Source of the DNA: Pseudomonas sp. DC1.2
Lineage (GTDB): Bacteria > Pseudomonadota > Gammaproteobacteria > Pseudomonadales > Pseudomonadaceae
Length of the DNA: 64,000 nt
Reading direction: 5' to 3'
Assembly: GCF_034351645.1 (NCBI RefSeq)
Contig: NZ_CP133782.1
Span: 4,221,001 to 4,285,000, forward strand
This document shows, one piece after another, positions 29,909 to 38,571 of this stretch. The position numbers and the translations under genes were made by a program. The notes beneath the pieces were generated by a model, which searched no databases, was not told the origin of the DNA, and was given only the letters and a program-made list of their open reading frames with translations. Within the stretch, counting starts at the first letter, position 1; each line of letters begins with the position of its first letter.

Positions 29909-30757
29909 TCAGAACACGACGGTTTTGTTGCCGTGGACCAATACCCGGTCTTCCAGGTGATAGCGCAAGCCACGGGCAAGCACCATTTTCTCGACGTCGC
30001 GACCGAAGCGCACCATGTCTTCGATGCTGTCGCTGTGGCTGACGCGAACCACGTCCTGTTCGATGATCGGACCTGCGTCCAGCTCTTCGGTCACGTAGTG
30101 GCACGTGGCGCCAATCAACTTCACGCCCCGCATTGACGCTTGGTGATACGGCTTGGCGCCCACGAACGACGGCAGGAAACTGTGGTGGATGTTGATAACT
30201 TTGTGCGCATATTCGCGACACAACGCCGGCGGAAGAATTTGCATGTAACGGGCAAGCACCACCACCTCGGCATCGTGGTGCCTGACCAGACGCGACACTT
30301 CGGCAAAGGCAGGTTCTTTATCCTGTGGATTGACCGGTACGTGGTAATACGGAATGCCGTGCCATTCAACCATGCTGCGCAAATCGTCATGGTTTGAAAT
30401 AACGCAGGAAATTTCGCAATCCAATTCGTCACTGTGCCAGCGGTGTAGCAAGTCGGCCAGGCAGTGCGACTCGCGACTGGCCATCAACACCACACGCTTC
30501 TTCTGCTCGGTATCGGTGATGCGCCAGTTCATCGAGAATTCTTCGGCAATCGGCGCAAACGCTTCGCGAAAGGCTTCGATACCGAAAGGCAGCGAATCGG
30601 CACGAATTTCGTGACGCATGAAGAACCAGCCACTGAGATTGTCCGAGTGATGGCTCGCTTCAGTGATCCAGCCGTTATGTGACGCCAGAAAGTTACTGAC
30701 TTTAGCAACGATGCCGACGCGGTCCGGGCAAGCAATCACTAGCCGAAAAGTGCGCAT
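29909..30757 (-). CDS. purU: PurU, formyltetrahydrofolate deformylase
   Basis: A 282-residue enzyme that hydrolyses 10-formyl-THF to THF and formate, balancing one-carbon pools and feeding formate-dependent purine synthesis. The N-terminal ACT domain is at about 1-85 (LVIACPDRVGIVAKVSNFLA). The catalytic domain includes NIHHSFLPSFVGAKPYHQA and HYVTEELDAGPIIEQD, which supply the Asn-His-Asp set. The start at 30757 (MRTFRLVIACPDR) is the family N-terminus. It is divergent from mvaT. Confidence 0.95.
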   Translation of the reverse strand: MRTFRLVIACPDRVGIVAKVSNFLASHNGWITEASHHSDNLSGWFFMRHEIRADSLPFGIEAFREAFAPIAEEFSMNWRITDTEQKKRVVLMASRESHCLADLLHRWHSDELDCEISCVISNHDDLRSMVEWHGIPYYHVPVNPQDKEPAFAEVSRLVRHHDAEVVVLARYMQILPPALCREYAHKVINIHHSFLPSFVGAKPYHQASMRGVKLIGATCHYVTEELDAGPIIEQDVVRVSHSDSIEDMVRFGRDVEKMVLARGLRYHLEDRVLVHGNKTVVF

Positions 30758-31093
30758 GAGGGGGAAACTCCAGAACTTCGCAAAGGCCACCATTCTAGCG
30801 ATTGCGCAGCAAAACTGCAGTATTGATGACAGATTGTCTTGCGTATCGGCCAACAGCAGCATGGTGACAACGTCTTTCTGCCCAGGTGAATGGCGCTTGC
30901 GCTGAACGTAAAAACGCACAATTGTGAATATCTGTACTGAAGGCATCACACTATTTAACTGGATTTCCTATTTATGCCTATTCGCTGAAACTAATTTAAA
31001 TAAAACTCCGGTTAAATGTTTACTTGATGAAACACCCTGACTATTATTGCGGCACTGTAACCCTGTCTCCAGCGCCAATATAAGGTAGTCCTC
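30758..31093. promoter_or_regulatory. AT-rich divergent region between purU and mvaT
   Basis: About 335 bp, clearly AT-richer than the flanking genes near 30920-31030. MvaT binds AT-rich DNA, so self-regulation from this region is plausible. I cannot assign exact promoter boxes. No ORF is supported here; the apparent N-terminal extension of purU lacks family sequence. Confidence 0.5.
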
Positions 31094-31471
31094 ATGTCCT
31101 TGATCAACGAATACCGTGCCACCGAAGAAGCTATCAAAGAGCTGCAAGCGCGTTTGAAGAACCTGTCCCAAGACGACAAACTGCAAACCGAGCTGGAATT
31201 CGAAGGCAAACTGCGCACCTTGATGGGCGAATACTCCAAGTCTCTGCGTGACATCATCGCGCTGCTGGATCCAGAGTCCAAATCCAAGGCTCCACGTGGC
31301 GGCGCAGTAAAAGTCACCGGCACCAAGCGTGCCCGTAAAGTTAAACAATACAAAAACCCGCACAATGGCGAAGTCATCGAAACCAAAGGTGGCAACCACA
31401 AAACTCTGAAAGAGTGGAAAGCCAAGTGGGGCGGTGATGTGGTTGAAGGCTGGGCTACCCTGCTGGGCTAA
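31094..31471 (+). CDS. mvaT: MvaT, H-NS-like nucleoid silencer
   Basis: A 125-residue xenogeneic silencer specific to pseudomonads. The N-terminal coiled-coil oligomerisation region (MSLINEYRATEEAIKELQAR) occupies about residues 1-62. The C-terminal DNA-binding domain (YKNPHNGEVIETKGGNHKTL, then KEWKAKWG) has the GGN loop that inserts in the minor groove of AT-rich DNA. It may silence the AT-rich accessory loci in this window. A strong terminator follows. The position next to sbcB and purU matches P. aeruginosa. Confidence 0.97.
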   Translation: MSLINEYRATEEAIKELQARLKNLSQDDKLQTELEFEGKLRTLMGEYSKSLRDIIALLDPESKSKAPRGGAVKVTGTKRARKVKQYKNPHNGEVIETKGGNHKTLKEWKAKWGGDVVEGWATLLG

Positions 31472-31503
31472 GCCGTAACACCTGCCGCAGACTGATCTGC
31501 GAC

Positions 31504-31534
31504 AAAAAAACGCCAGCTGATGCTGGCGTTTTTT
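31504..31534 (+). terminator. Terminator of mvaT
   Basis: CGCCAGC and GCTGGCG form a perfect stem around TGAT, flanked by seven A and six T. It lies about 40 bp after the stop and can act for sbcB on the other strand as well. Confidence 0.93.
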
Positions 31535-31568
31535 ATGCCCGGAGTTCAGGTCTCCAGGCTTTTCGATG

Positions 31569-32999
31569 TCAAAGACCCAAACGTTTGCGCAACCCCAGAA
31601 TATAATCCTGCCACTCATTCAGCACCTGGCACTGAATCGATGTAGCACTAACAGCCAGTTGGGCGGCGGCCTCTACAAAAGACTCCAGTGTATTGGGAGC
31701 GCCCCACTCGGGCGCGGACAAACGCTGCTGACAAAATACTCGCCAGCGCTCTTGCTCTTCGAAATTCAGCGTATCTGGAAAGTTACGTGCTCGATATCGA
31801 AACAATAAGGGCGATAAACGTTCATCATCGAACGGCCATTGCTCTTGTGCCAACTGCACAGGATCGGCGCTTCTCACTTGCTCACATAGACGTCGATCAC
31901 GGTCACCGATAAAGCCGTCGTATAACTGTTGTTCAGGGTCTTGGCTTGCTACGAAATCTTCGCTCGCATAGATCTCCAGGATTTTATCGCGCCAAACTTG
32001 TTGTGCGTCACTTAGCCGCAGTACACGCGCCTGATACAACGCCATATCCAGACCAAGGCGTTGCTGATCGACAGGACGCAGTACCGAGAGTGGCGCTACC
32101 ACCGGGCATTTGTTGATATGAATAAGCTTGAGCGGCACCGGCAACTCGCCTTCAGCCAAATCATCACGGCGCGTATACAAGCGCTGGCGCAAGGTCTGCG
32201 CGTCCAGGTCTAGTAAGCCTTGGGGATCAAGGTGCAAGTCGCAGACAATCAGGGCGTTCTTGTTGCGCGGGTGCCACGCCAGGGGCAGCACCACGCCTAC
32301 ATAGTGGCGAGCAGCCGAAAAGCGCCCCGAGATATGCACCATAGGCTGCAACAGCCGAATCTGATCCATCACCTTTTGTTTGCCGCGTAACTGAAACAGC
32401 CAGTCGTACAACTTCGGCTGTTTTTCCCGGATCAGACGAGCCAGAGCGATGGTTGCGCGAACATCCGACAAGGCTTCGTGGGCATTCCCATGATCGATGC
32501 CATTGGCGACTGTCAGCCGATCAAGCTTGAGCGTCACCCGCCCTTCATCATCCTTCGGCCAGGCCAAGCCTTCGGGACGCAGTGCATAGGCCGTGCGCAC
32601 CACATCAATCAGGTCCCAGCGACTGTTACCGCCCTGCCACTCACGCGCATAAGGATCGAAAAAATTTCGATAGAGGCTGTAACGGGTCATCTCGTCGTCA
32701 AAACGCAACGTGTTATAACCCGCCCCACACGTGCCTGGCGCCGCCAGCTGGGCGTGAACGCGAGTCATGAAGTCGGCTTCGCTCAGGCCTTGTTCTGCAA
32801 GGAGGCTGGGGGTAATTCCGGTGATCGCACAGGCTGCCGGATGAGGCAGGATGTCGTCACTGGGCTGGCAATAAAGATTGACCGGCTCGTCTATTTCGTT
32901 GAGATCGAAGTCGGTGCGAATCCCCGCCACCTGAAGCGGACGGTCACAACGAGGGTTGATGCCAGTGGTTTCATAGTCGTACCAGAAGATCGAGGTCAC
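31569..32999 (-). CDS. sbcB: Exodeoxyribonuclease I
   Basis: A 476-residue 3'-5' single-strand DNA exonuclease used in mismatch repair and in limiting recombination. The DEDDh exonuclease motifs are visible: FWYDYETTGI near the N-terminus, GYNTLRFDDEMTRYSLYRNF, and NAHEALSDVRATIALARL. The C-terminal exonuclease I domain ends with LNEWQDYILGLRKRLG. Convergent with mvaT, divergent from the RDD operon. Confidence 0.96.
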   Translation of the reverse strand: MTSIFWYDYETTGINPRCDRPLQVAGIRTDFDLNEIDEPVNLYCQPSDDILPHPAACAITGITPSLLAEQGLSEADFMTRVHAQLAAPGTCGAGYNTLRFDDEMTRYSLYRNFFDPYAREWQGGNSRWDLIDVVRTAYALRPEGLAWPKDDEGRVTLKLDRLTVANGIDHGNAHEALSDVRATIALARLIREKQPKLYDWLFQLRGKQKVMDQIRLLQPMVHISGRFSAARHYVGVVLPLAWHPRNKNALIVCDLHLDPQGLLDLDAQTLRQRLYTRRDDLAEGELPVPLKLIHINKCPVVAPLSVLRPVDQQRLGLDMALYQARVLRLSDAQQVWRDKILEIYASEDFVASQDPEQQLYDGFIGDRDRRLCEQVRSADPVQLAQEQWPFDDERLSPLLFRYRARNFPDTLNFEEQERWRVFCQQRLSAPEWGAPNTLESFVEAAAQLAVSATSIQCQVLNEWQDYILGLRKRLGL

Positions 33000-33185
33000 G
33001 GGCTGTTCCTGAACTGAAGACCGGCGAAGTCTAGGCGCACACCTGTCGCCGCGGCCAGTAATCTTGCTATTGAATCACCGTCGCCCACTCACCGTGCGCT
33101 ACATAGTTATGTCGTTTTCCCCCAAGAGGCTGCTAGCATCGGCCGGACATTGATTCCCGACCCGGCCCCATCACTCAGGTTGCCC

Positions 33186-33911
33186 ATGCTCGAGACCACA
33201 GCATTGCCACGGAAAGCGCCGCTGTACCCGCCCCTCGATACGCGATATCAGGTCGAAACGCCCGAAGGTATCGACTTGCCTCTGCGCCCGGCGGGCTTGA
33301 TGGTTCGCTCACTTGCGTTCTCGATTGACCTTGGGCTGCGCGGGTTGGTTCTGGGCTTGCTGTTGATCACCCTCGCATTTCTCGGCAAGCTCGGGGCGGG
33401 GCTGGGCTCGATTCTGCTGTTCGTGGCGAGCTGGTGGTACATGGTGCTATTTGAAGTGCTCAATCAGGGCCGCTCGCCCGGCAAGCAATGGATGCGGTTA
33501 CGTGTGGTGCATGACGATGGCACGCCGATTGGCTGGTCCGCCTCGCTGCTGCGCAATCTGCTACGGTTCGTCGACGTATTACCCTTTGGCTACTTTCTCG
33601 GCGCCATCAGTTGCCTGCAACACCCCACATTCAAGCGCCTTGGCGACCTGGCCGCCGGCACACTGGTGGTCTACAGCGAACAGCCGCTCAAGCGTCCCGA
33701 ACTGCCCGAAGCCGAGCCGTTACGGCCGGCCTTTGCGCTAACGCTGACCGAGCAACGCGCGATCCTGGGGTTTGCCGAACGCCAGAACGAGCTCTCCGAA
33801 GCACGAGTCAATGAGCTTGCGGCGATCCTCGCCCCACCGTTACAGGTTTCAGCGCCACGAGCCTTGGCCGAACTCAACGGCATCGCCCGCGGTTTGTTGG
33901 GCGCCCCATGA
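33186..33911 (+). CDS. RDD-family membrane protein
   Basis: A 241-residue protein with an RDD domain (about 35-160). PAGLMVRSLAFSIDLGLRGL holds the Arg/Asp pair, followed by two hydrophobic helices and LNQGRSPGKQWMRLRVVHDD. RDD proteins are membrane proteins of unclear function, some with ion-exchange roles. It opens a six-gene operon coupled by short overlaps: its stop overlaps the next start by 4 bp (ATGA). I prefer ATG 33186 over the earlier frame start, but the choice is not certain. Confidence 0.85.
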   Translation: MLETTALPRKAPLYPPLDTRYQVETPEGIDLPLRPAGLMVRSLAFSIDLGLRGLVLGLLLITLAFLGKLGAGLGSILLFVASWWYMVLFEVLNQGRSPGKQWMRLRVVHDDGTPIGWSASLLRNLLRFVDVLPFGYFLGAISCLQHPTFKRLGDLAAGTLVVYSEQPLKRPELPEAEPLRPAFALTLTEQRAILGFAERQNELSEARVNELAAILAPPLQVSAPRALAELNGIARGLLGAP

Positions 33912-34885
33912 AGCAGAGTCTTTTCGAAAGTCGCCACAAGGCCGAATGGGAGCAATTCAGCCTGACCCTCGACCGTCTCGAACGGGGTAAAGCGGCCTCT
34001 CAAGTGGCCAGTTTTGCGAAAGACTATCGCCGACTCTGCCAGCAGTTGGCCTTAGCCGAGGAGCGCGGTTACAGCAGCTTCCTGATCGATTCTTTGCAAC
34101 AACGGGTACTGCGTGGCCATCAACAACTGTATCGGCATCGCAGTCAGTTGAGGGCCAACGTACTGGCATTCATCCTGGCCGACTTCCCCCGCCTGGTCCG
34201 TGAGCAGTGGCGCTTTGTACTGGCCGCGAGCTTGATGTTCTTCGGCAGCCTGATTGGTTTTGGGCTGTTGGTGTACCTGTTTCCGGACCTGATCTACAAC
34301 CTGATCCCGACCGAGCAGGTTAGTCAGATGCAAAGCATGTATGACCCCGTCGCCGGTCATCTCGGCCGCTCTACGGAACGCGCGGCCAGCGAAGACTGGG
34401 TGATGTTCGGTTACTACATCATGCATAACATCGGTATCGCCTTTCAGACCTTCGCCAGCGGTTTGCTGTTGGGCTTGGGCAGTGTGTTTTTTCTGTTCTA
34501 CAACGGTTTGATGATCGGCGCGGTAGCCGGCTACCTCACGCAAATCGGCTATGGGCAAACGTTCTGGTCGTTTGTGATCGGTCACGGAGCCTTCGAACTG
34601 ACAGCCATCGCCTTGGCCGGTGCCGCAGGCCTGCAACTGGGTTGGGCGTTGATTGCACCTGGGCGCCTGCACCGGGCTGAGGCCTTGCGCCTGGCGGCAC
34701 GAAAAAGTGTGATGCTGATTTGCGGGGTCATGTTGTTTCTAGTGATTGCCGCGTTTATCGAAGCCTATTGGTCATCCCTGACCGGACCTGCACCCATGAC
34801 CAAATATGCGGTAGGCACCGGGCTCTGGTTATCCGTGACGGCGTACCTGCTGTTGGCCGGACGGGTATCCCATGCTCCTGAGTGA
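33908..34885 (+). CDS. SpoIIM-domain membrane protein
   Basis: A 325-residue protein of the stage II sporulation protein M-like family. The soluble N-terminal part (about 1-95) begins MKQSLFESRHKAEWEQFSLT, followed by several transmembrane helices (FVLAASLMFFGSLIGFGLLV, FASGLLLGLGSVFFLFYNGL and others) with the conserved HGAFELTAIALAGAAGLQLG. In Gram-negatives it is linked to MoxR/DUF58 operons. No sporulation role is implied. It overlaps its neighbours by 4 bp and 14 bp. Confidence 0.87.
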   Translation: MKQSLFESRHKAEWEQFSLTLDRLERGKAASQVASFAKDYRRLCQQLALAEERGYSSFLIDSLQQRVLRGHQQLYRHRSQLRANVLAFILADFPRLVREQWRFVLAASLMFFGSLIGFGLLVYLFPDLIYNLIPTEQVSQMQSMYDPVAGHLGRSTERAASEDWVMFGYYIMHNIGIAFQTFASGLLLGLGSVFFLFYNGLMIGAVAGYLTQIGYGQTFWSFVIGHGAFELTAIALAGAAGLQLGWALIAPGRLHRAEALRLAARKSVMLICGVMLFLVIAAFIEAYWSSLTGPAPMTKYAVGTGLWLSVTAYLLLAGRVSHAPE

Positions 34886-36416
34886 TGCCACGGTGGTGAT
34901 TCGACCGCGTACTACTTGGGAAGCCATGGACCTGGGCGTGCTGCTGAGCCAACGGCACCGCCGTCTGCTAATGACCAGTTGGGCCATCATCACCTTGCCG
35001 GTTTTTGCCCTGCTGAGCCTGATGCTTTGGGATTTTCCTTCCCTCGCCTTGTTGATTTTCTGGTGGCTAAAGCCGGCGTTCGAGCGACTCCCGCTGTACA
35101 TCCTTTCCAAAGCCCTGTTCGGTGAAACGCCTACCCTCAAGCAAGCGCTTCGACAATGGCCGCGCCTGCTCAAGCCCCAGCTACTGGCCAGCCTGACATG
35201 GCGGCGGCTGAGCATGAGTCGCAGCTTCCTGATGCCGGTGGTGCAACTCGAAGGCTTGAAGGGTACGCCGCGGCAGCGGCGCTTACAGGTCCTGCTGCTG
35301 CGCAATGTTGGCGCCGCGCAGTGGCTAACGATCATCGGCGCGCTCCTGGAAAGCGCATTGTGGATCGGCTTGATGGGGGTGTTCTACCTGCTGCTGCCCT
35401 CACAGGTCGAACTCGACTGGAACTGGCAAACACTGATCGCCGCTGCCCAACAGGACTGGCAGTGGCTGGAACACCTGACCAATGCCTTTTACGCACTGGT
35501 GCTGGTGCTATGGGAACCGATCTACGTCGCCTGCGGTTTCAGCCTTTACATGAACCGACGCACGGTGCTGGAAGCCTGGGATATTGAACTGGTGTTTCGC
35601 CGTCTGCGCCAACGCCTGGCCAGTGCCGCAGTTGCCCTCCTGCTGGGGATCATGCTGCTGACGCCGACCCTACAAACGGTATGGGCCGACGAACCGCTGA
35701 TCGCCCCCGACAGTCCGCGCCTGCTGGACCAACCCCTGACCAGTCAGGCATCCCGGGGCACCATCAAGGCACTGCTTGAGCAGCCGCCCTTCAAGAACAA
35801 CGAAACCGTCACCCGCTACCGTTTTGGCGAAGACCAACCCGCCGGCCAAACCACGGGCGATGGCGGCATACCGCACTGGCTGAAAACGCTGCTGGGGCTG
35901 CTCGACAATCAACGCTTCGACGCGCTGACCACGTTGCTGGAAGTAGTGTTATGGGGCGTGGTGATGGGCGCTATTGCTCTATTTATCTGGCGTTATCGTG
36001 ATTGGTTACGGGCCTTTGTCAGTCGTCGACCGACCCCTGGGCGCAAAGTCATGCCGCCTGCTCCGCAACCCCTGTTCGGGCTGGACATCCATCAAGACAC
36101 CTTGCCCGTCGACATCGCCGCCAGTGCCGAAGCCCTCTGGCAGACCGACCCTCGCGAGGCCCTCGGGCTGCTCTATCGCGCTCTGCTTAGCCGCTTGTGG
36201 CATGACTTCAACGTGCCCTTAAAAGAGGCGGATACCGAAGGCCAGGTACTGCAACGGATCCAGCAACTGCAACAACCGGAGTTGTTGGCCTTCAGCCAGA
36301 AACTGACGCAACACTGGCAGAACATGGCCTACGGACATCGTTTGCCTGCGGCGCCAATACAACAGCAACTCTGCGACGGATGGCGGGCCCTGTTCGCTGT
36401 AGGGGCTACCCGTTGA
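34872..36416 (+). CDS. DUF4129-domain membrane protein
   Basis: A 514-residue protein. The N-terminal half holds about five hydrophobic segments (TSWAIITLPVFALLSLMLW, LLRNVGAAQWLTIIGALLES and AVALLLGIMLLTPTLQTVWA). After a periplasmic stretch of about 110 residues there is another transmembrane helix and a cytoplasmic C-terminal DUF4129 domain (ALWQTDPREALGLLYRALLS, LWHDFNVPLKEADTEG). DUF4129 is associated with transglutaminase and MoxR loci. The stop shares a TTGA overlap with the next gene. Confidence 0.82.
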   Translation: MLLSDATVVIRPRTTWEAMDLGVLLSQRHRRLLMTSWAIITLPVFALLSLMLWDFPSLALLIFWWLKPAFERLPLYILSKALFGETPTLKQALRQWPRLLKPQLLASLTWRRLSMSRSFLMPVVQLEGLKGTPRQRRLQVLLLRNVGAAQWLTIIGALLESALWIGLMGVFYLLLPSQVELDWNWQTLIAAAQQDWQWLEHLTNAFYALVLVLWEPIYVACGFSLYMNRRTVLEAWDIELVFRRLRQRLASAAVALLLGIMLLTPTLQTVWADEPLIAPDSPRLLDQPLTSQASRGTIKALLEQPPFKNNETVTRYRFGEDQPAGQTTGDGGIPHWLKTLLGLLDNQRFDALTTLLEVVLWGVVMGAIALFIWRYRDWLRAFVSRRPTPGRKVMPPAPQPLFGLDIHQDTLPVDIAASAEALWQTDPREALGLLYRALLSRLWHDFNVPLKEADTEGQVLQRIQQLQQPELLAFSQKLTQHWQNMAYGHRLPAAPIQQQLCDGWRALFAVGATR

Positions 36417-37576
36417 GCCGGCGCTCGTGGCTAGCGCTCGGCGCCCTGCTTACTCTGTTGCTCGGTACGCTGTGCGTTTACCTGTACGTCAAGGCCACGC
36501 CTTATCAGAAAGTGATCGATCGCGGCCCCGCTCCCGAAGCCCGGGCCAATCCTTACCTGGCGGCTGAGCAGTTCTTGCGCAGACAAGGGATCACCGTCAC
36601 CCACGCCAACAGTCTCGATGTACTGCCGGGCATCGATCCTCGCCAGCACAGCCTGCTGTTGCTGGGCGATCGCTCGTCGATGACCCCGCGTCAGATCGAT
36701 CAGGTGCTGAATTGGACTCGGGCCGGGGGCCGTCTGCTGTTTGTCGCTAAGGCACTGTGGGATGAAAAGACCGGGCAAAGCAGCGACCTGCTGCTCGACC
36801 GGGTGCAACTGCACCAGATCCTGAGCAAAAACCTCAAGGAGCCGGCGCCCGACCACGGCGCGGATCCTTACCCGACGCTGACCAAACTGTACCTGGAAGA
36901 CGAAGACGCCCCGGCCTACGTCAGCTTCGATACCGCGTTCCACCTCGAAGACCCGAAGAACCTCGCCCAAGCCTGGGCCAACAGCGCTAAAGCCACGCAC
37001 ATGATGCAACTGAACCACGGGCTCGGCTCAATCACCGTGGTCACCGACGCCGACCTCTGGAAAACTCCGGCTATCGGGCAATACGACAATGCGTGGCTGC
37101 TCTGGTACTTGAACGCTGGCACCGCAGTGACCCTACTGTTCAACACCGAGCACGACTCGCTGTTGACCTTGCTGCTGCGCTATTTCCCACAGGCACTGGT
37201 GGCGCTGGCGGCCCTGACAGCTCTCGGGTTCTGGCACCTCGGCGTGCGTCAGGGTCCGCTGCTGGAGCCCGCTCCGAAGGCACGCCGCCAGCTTCAGGAA
37301 CACCTGCGCGCCAGCGCCGATTTCATGCTCCGCCGCCGAGGCCAGCACAGTCTGTTGCAGGCCTTGCAGCAAGATATCCTGCGCCGTGCCAGACGCCGTC
37401 ACCCCGGTTTCGAACAACTGGTGATTACCGAACAATGGCTGGTGCTCGCGCGCCTGACCCGGCAACCCACCCGCGCCATCAGTCAGGCCCTGAGCCCGCG
37501 ACCGAAACAGAAGCTGTCCAGCGCTGAATTCAGCCGGCAGGTCGCCCACCTGCAAACCTTGAGGAATGCCTTATGA
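36413..37576 (+). CDS. DUF4350-domain membrane protein
   Basis: A 387-residue protein. An N-terminal signal anchor (LALGALLTLLLGTLCVYLYV) is followed by a DUF4350 domain at about 45-230 (NPYLAAEQFLRRQGITVTHA, LLLGDRSSMTPRQIDQVLNW), then a second transmembrane helix and a basic C-terminal region. I place the start at TTG 36413, sharing TTGA with the DUF4129 stop. An ATG at 36380 in the same frame would lie inside the upstream gene. Coupled to moxR by a 4-bp ATGA overlap. Confidence 0.82.
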   Translation: MSRRSWLALGALLTLLLGTLCVYLYVKATPYQKVIDRGPAPEARANPYLAAEQFLRRQGITVTHANSLDVLPGIDPRQHSLLLLGDRSSMTPRQIDQVLNWTRAGGRLLFVAKALWDEKTGQSSDLLLDRVQLHQILSKNLKEPAPDHGADPYPTLTKLYLEDEDAPAYVSFDTAFHLEDPKNLAQAWANSAKATHMMQLNHGLGSITVVTDADLWKTPAIGQYDNAWLLWYLNAGTAVTLLFNTEHDSLLTLLLRYFPQALVALAALTALGFWHLGVRQGPLLEPAPKARRQLQEHLRASADFMLRRRGQHSLLQALQQDILRRARRRHPGFEQLVITEQWLVLARLTRQPTRAISQALSPRPKQKLSSAEFSRQVAHLQTLRNAL

Positions 37577-38571
37577 GTGAAATCGAGCCCGGCACACAGA
37601 GCCACGCGGCCCAGCAACGCCAGCGCGCCAGCCAGTTGGCTCAGGCCGTGCGCAGTGAGCTGCACAAAGCCGTGATCGGCCAGGACAACGTGATCGACGA
37701 TGTGCTCACCGCCCTGATCGCCGGCGGTCATGTGTTACTCGAAGGCGTCCCCGGACTGGGCAAAACACTGCTGGTGCGTGCCCTGGCCCGATGTTTTGGC
37801 GGCGAGTTCGCGCGTATCCAGTTCACACCGGACTTGATGCCGAGCGACGTCACCGGGCACGCGGTATACGACTTGCAAACAGAACAATTCAAATTGCGCA
37901 AAGGGCCGCTGTTCACCAACCTGCTGCTGGCCGATGAGATCAACCGGGCACCGGCTAAAACCCAGGCCGCGTTGCTTGAAGCCATGCAAGAACGGCAAGT
38001 CACCCTTGAAGGCCGCGCGCTGCCCATCGCCCAGCCATTCATGGTGCTCGCCACGCAAAACCCCATCGAACAGGAAGGCACCTATCCACTGCCTGAGGCC
38101 GAACTCGACCGCTTTATGCTCAAAGTGCGCATGGACTACCCCGACGCCGAGCAAGAGCTGGAGATGGTCCGCCAGGTCTGCCGCTCCACCCGAGCTGACA
38201 TGCTCGATGTACAGCCGTTGCGCACAGTGCTGCAAGCCAAGGACGTCGTGACCTTGCAACGTATTGCGAGCGACTTGCCACTGGACGAACAAGTGCTCGA
38301 CTACGCCATCCGCCTGGCTCGTGCCACGCGCAGTTGGCCCGGTTTGACCCTCGGCGCCGGCCCTCGGGCCTCTATCGCCCTGGTCCGTTGCGCCAAGGCG
38401 CGCGCCTTGTTGCGTGGCGGCGAGTTTGTGGTTCCGGATGACATCAAAGGCTGCGCGCTGGCGGTGTTGCGTCATCGGGTGCGGATTGCACCGGAGCTGG
38501 ATATCGAAGGGCTTGAGATCGATCAGGTGCTCGGCCAAATGCTTGATCAAGTCACGGCGCCGCGCATTTGA
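37573..38571 (+). CDS. MoxR-family AAA+ ATPase
   Basis: A 332-residue AAA+ ATPase. Walker A GVPGLGKTLL, Walker B NLLLADEINRAPAK, sensor 1 VLATQNPIEQEGTYPLPEAE and the C-terminal helical lid (LTLGAGPRASIALVRCAKAR) are all present. MoxR proteins act as chaperone-like partners that activate vWA-domain proteins. The DUF58 protein encoded next is the natural partner. Stop and next start share TTGA. Confidence 0.93.
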   Translation: MSEIEPGTQSHAAQQRQRASQLAQAVRSELHKAVIGQDNVIDDVLTALIAGGHVLLEGVPGLGKTLLVRALARCFGGEFARIQFTPDLMPSDVTGHAVYDLQTEQFKLRKGPLFTNLLLADEINRAPAKTQAALLEAMQERQVTLEGRALPIAQPFMVLATQNPIEQEGTYPLPEAELDRFMLKVRMDYPDAEQELEMVRQVCRSTRADMLDVQPLRTVLQAKDVVTLQRIASDLPLDEQVLDYAIRLARATRSWPGLTLGAGPRASIALVRCAKARALLRGGEFVVPDDIKGCALAVLRHRVRIAPELDIEGLEIDQVLGQMLDQVTAPRI

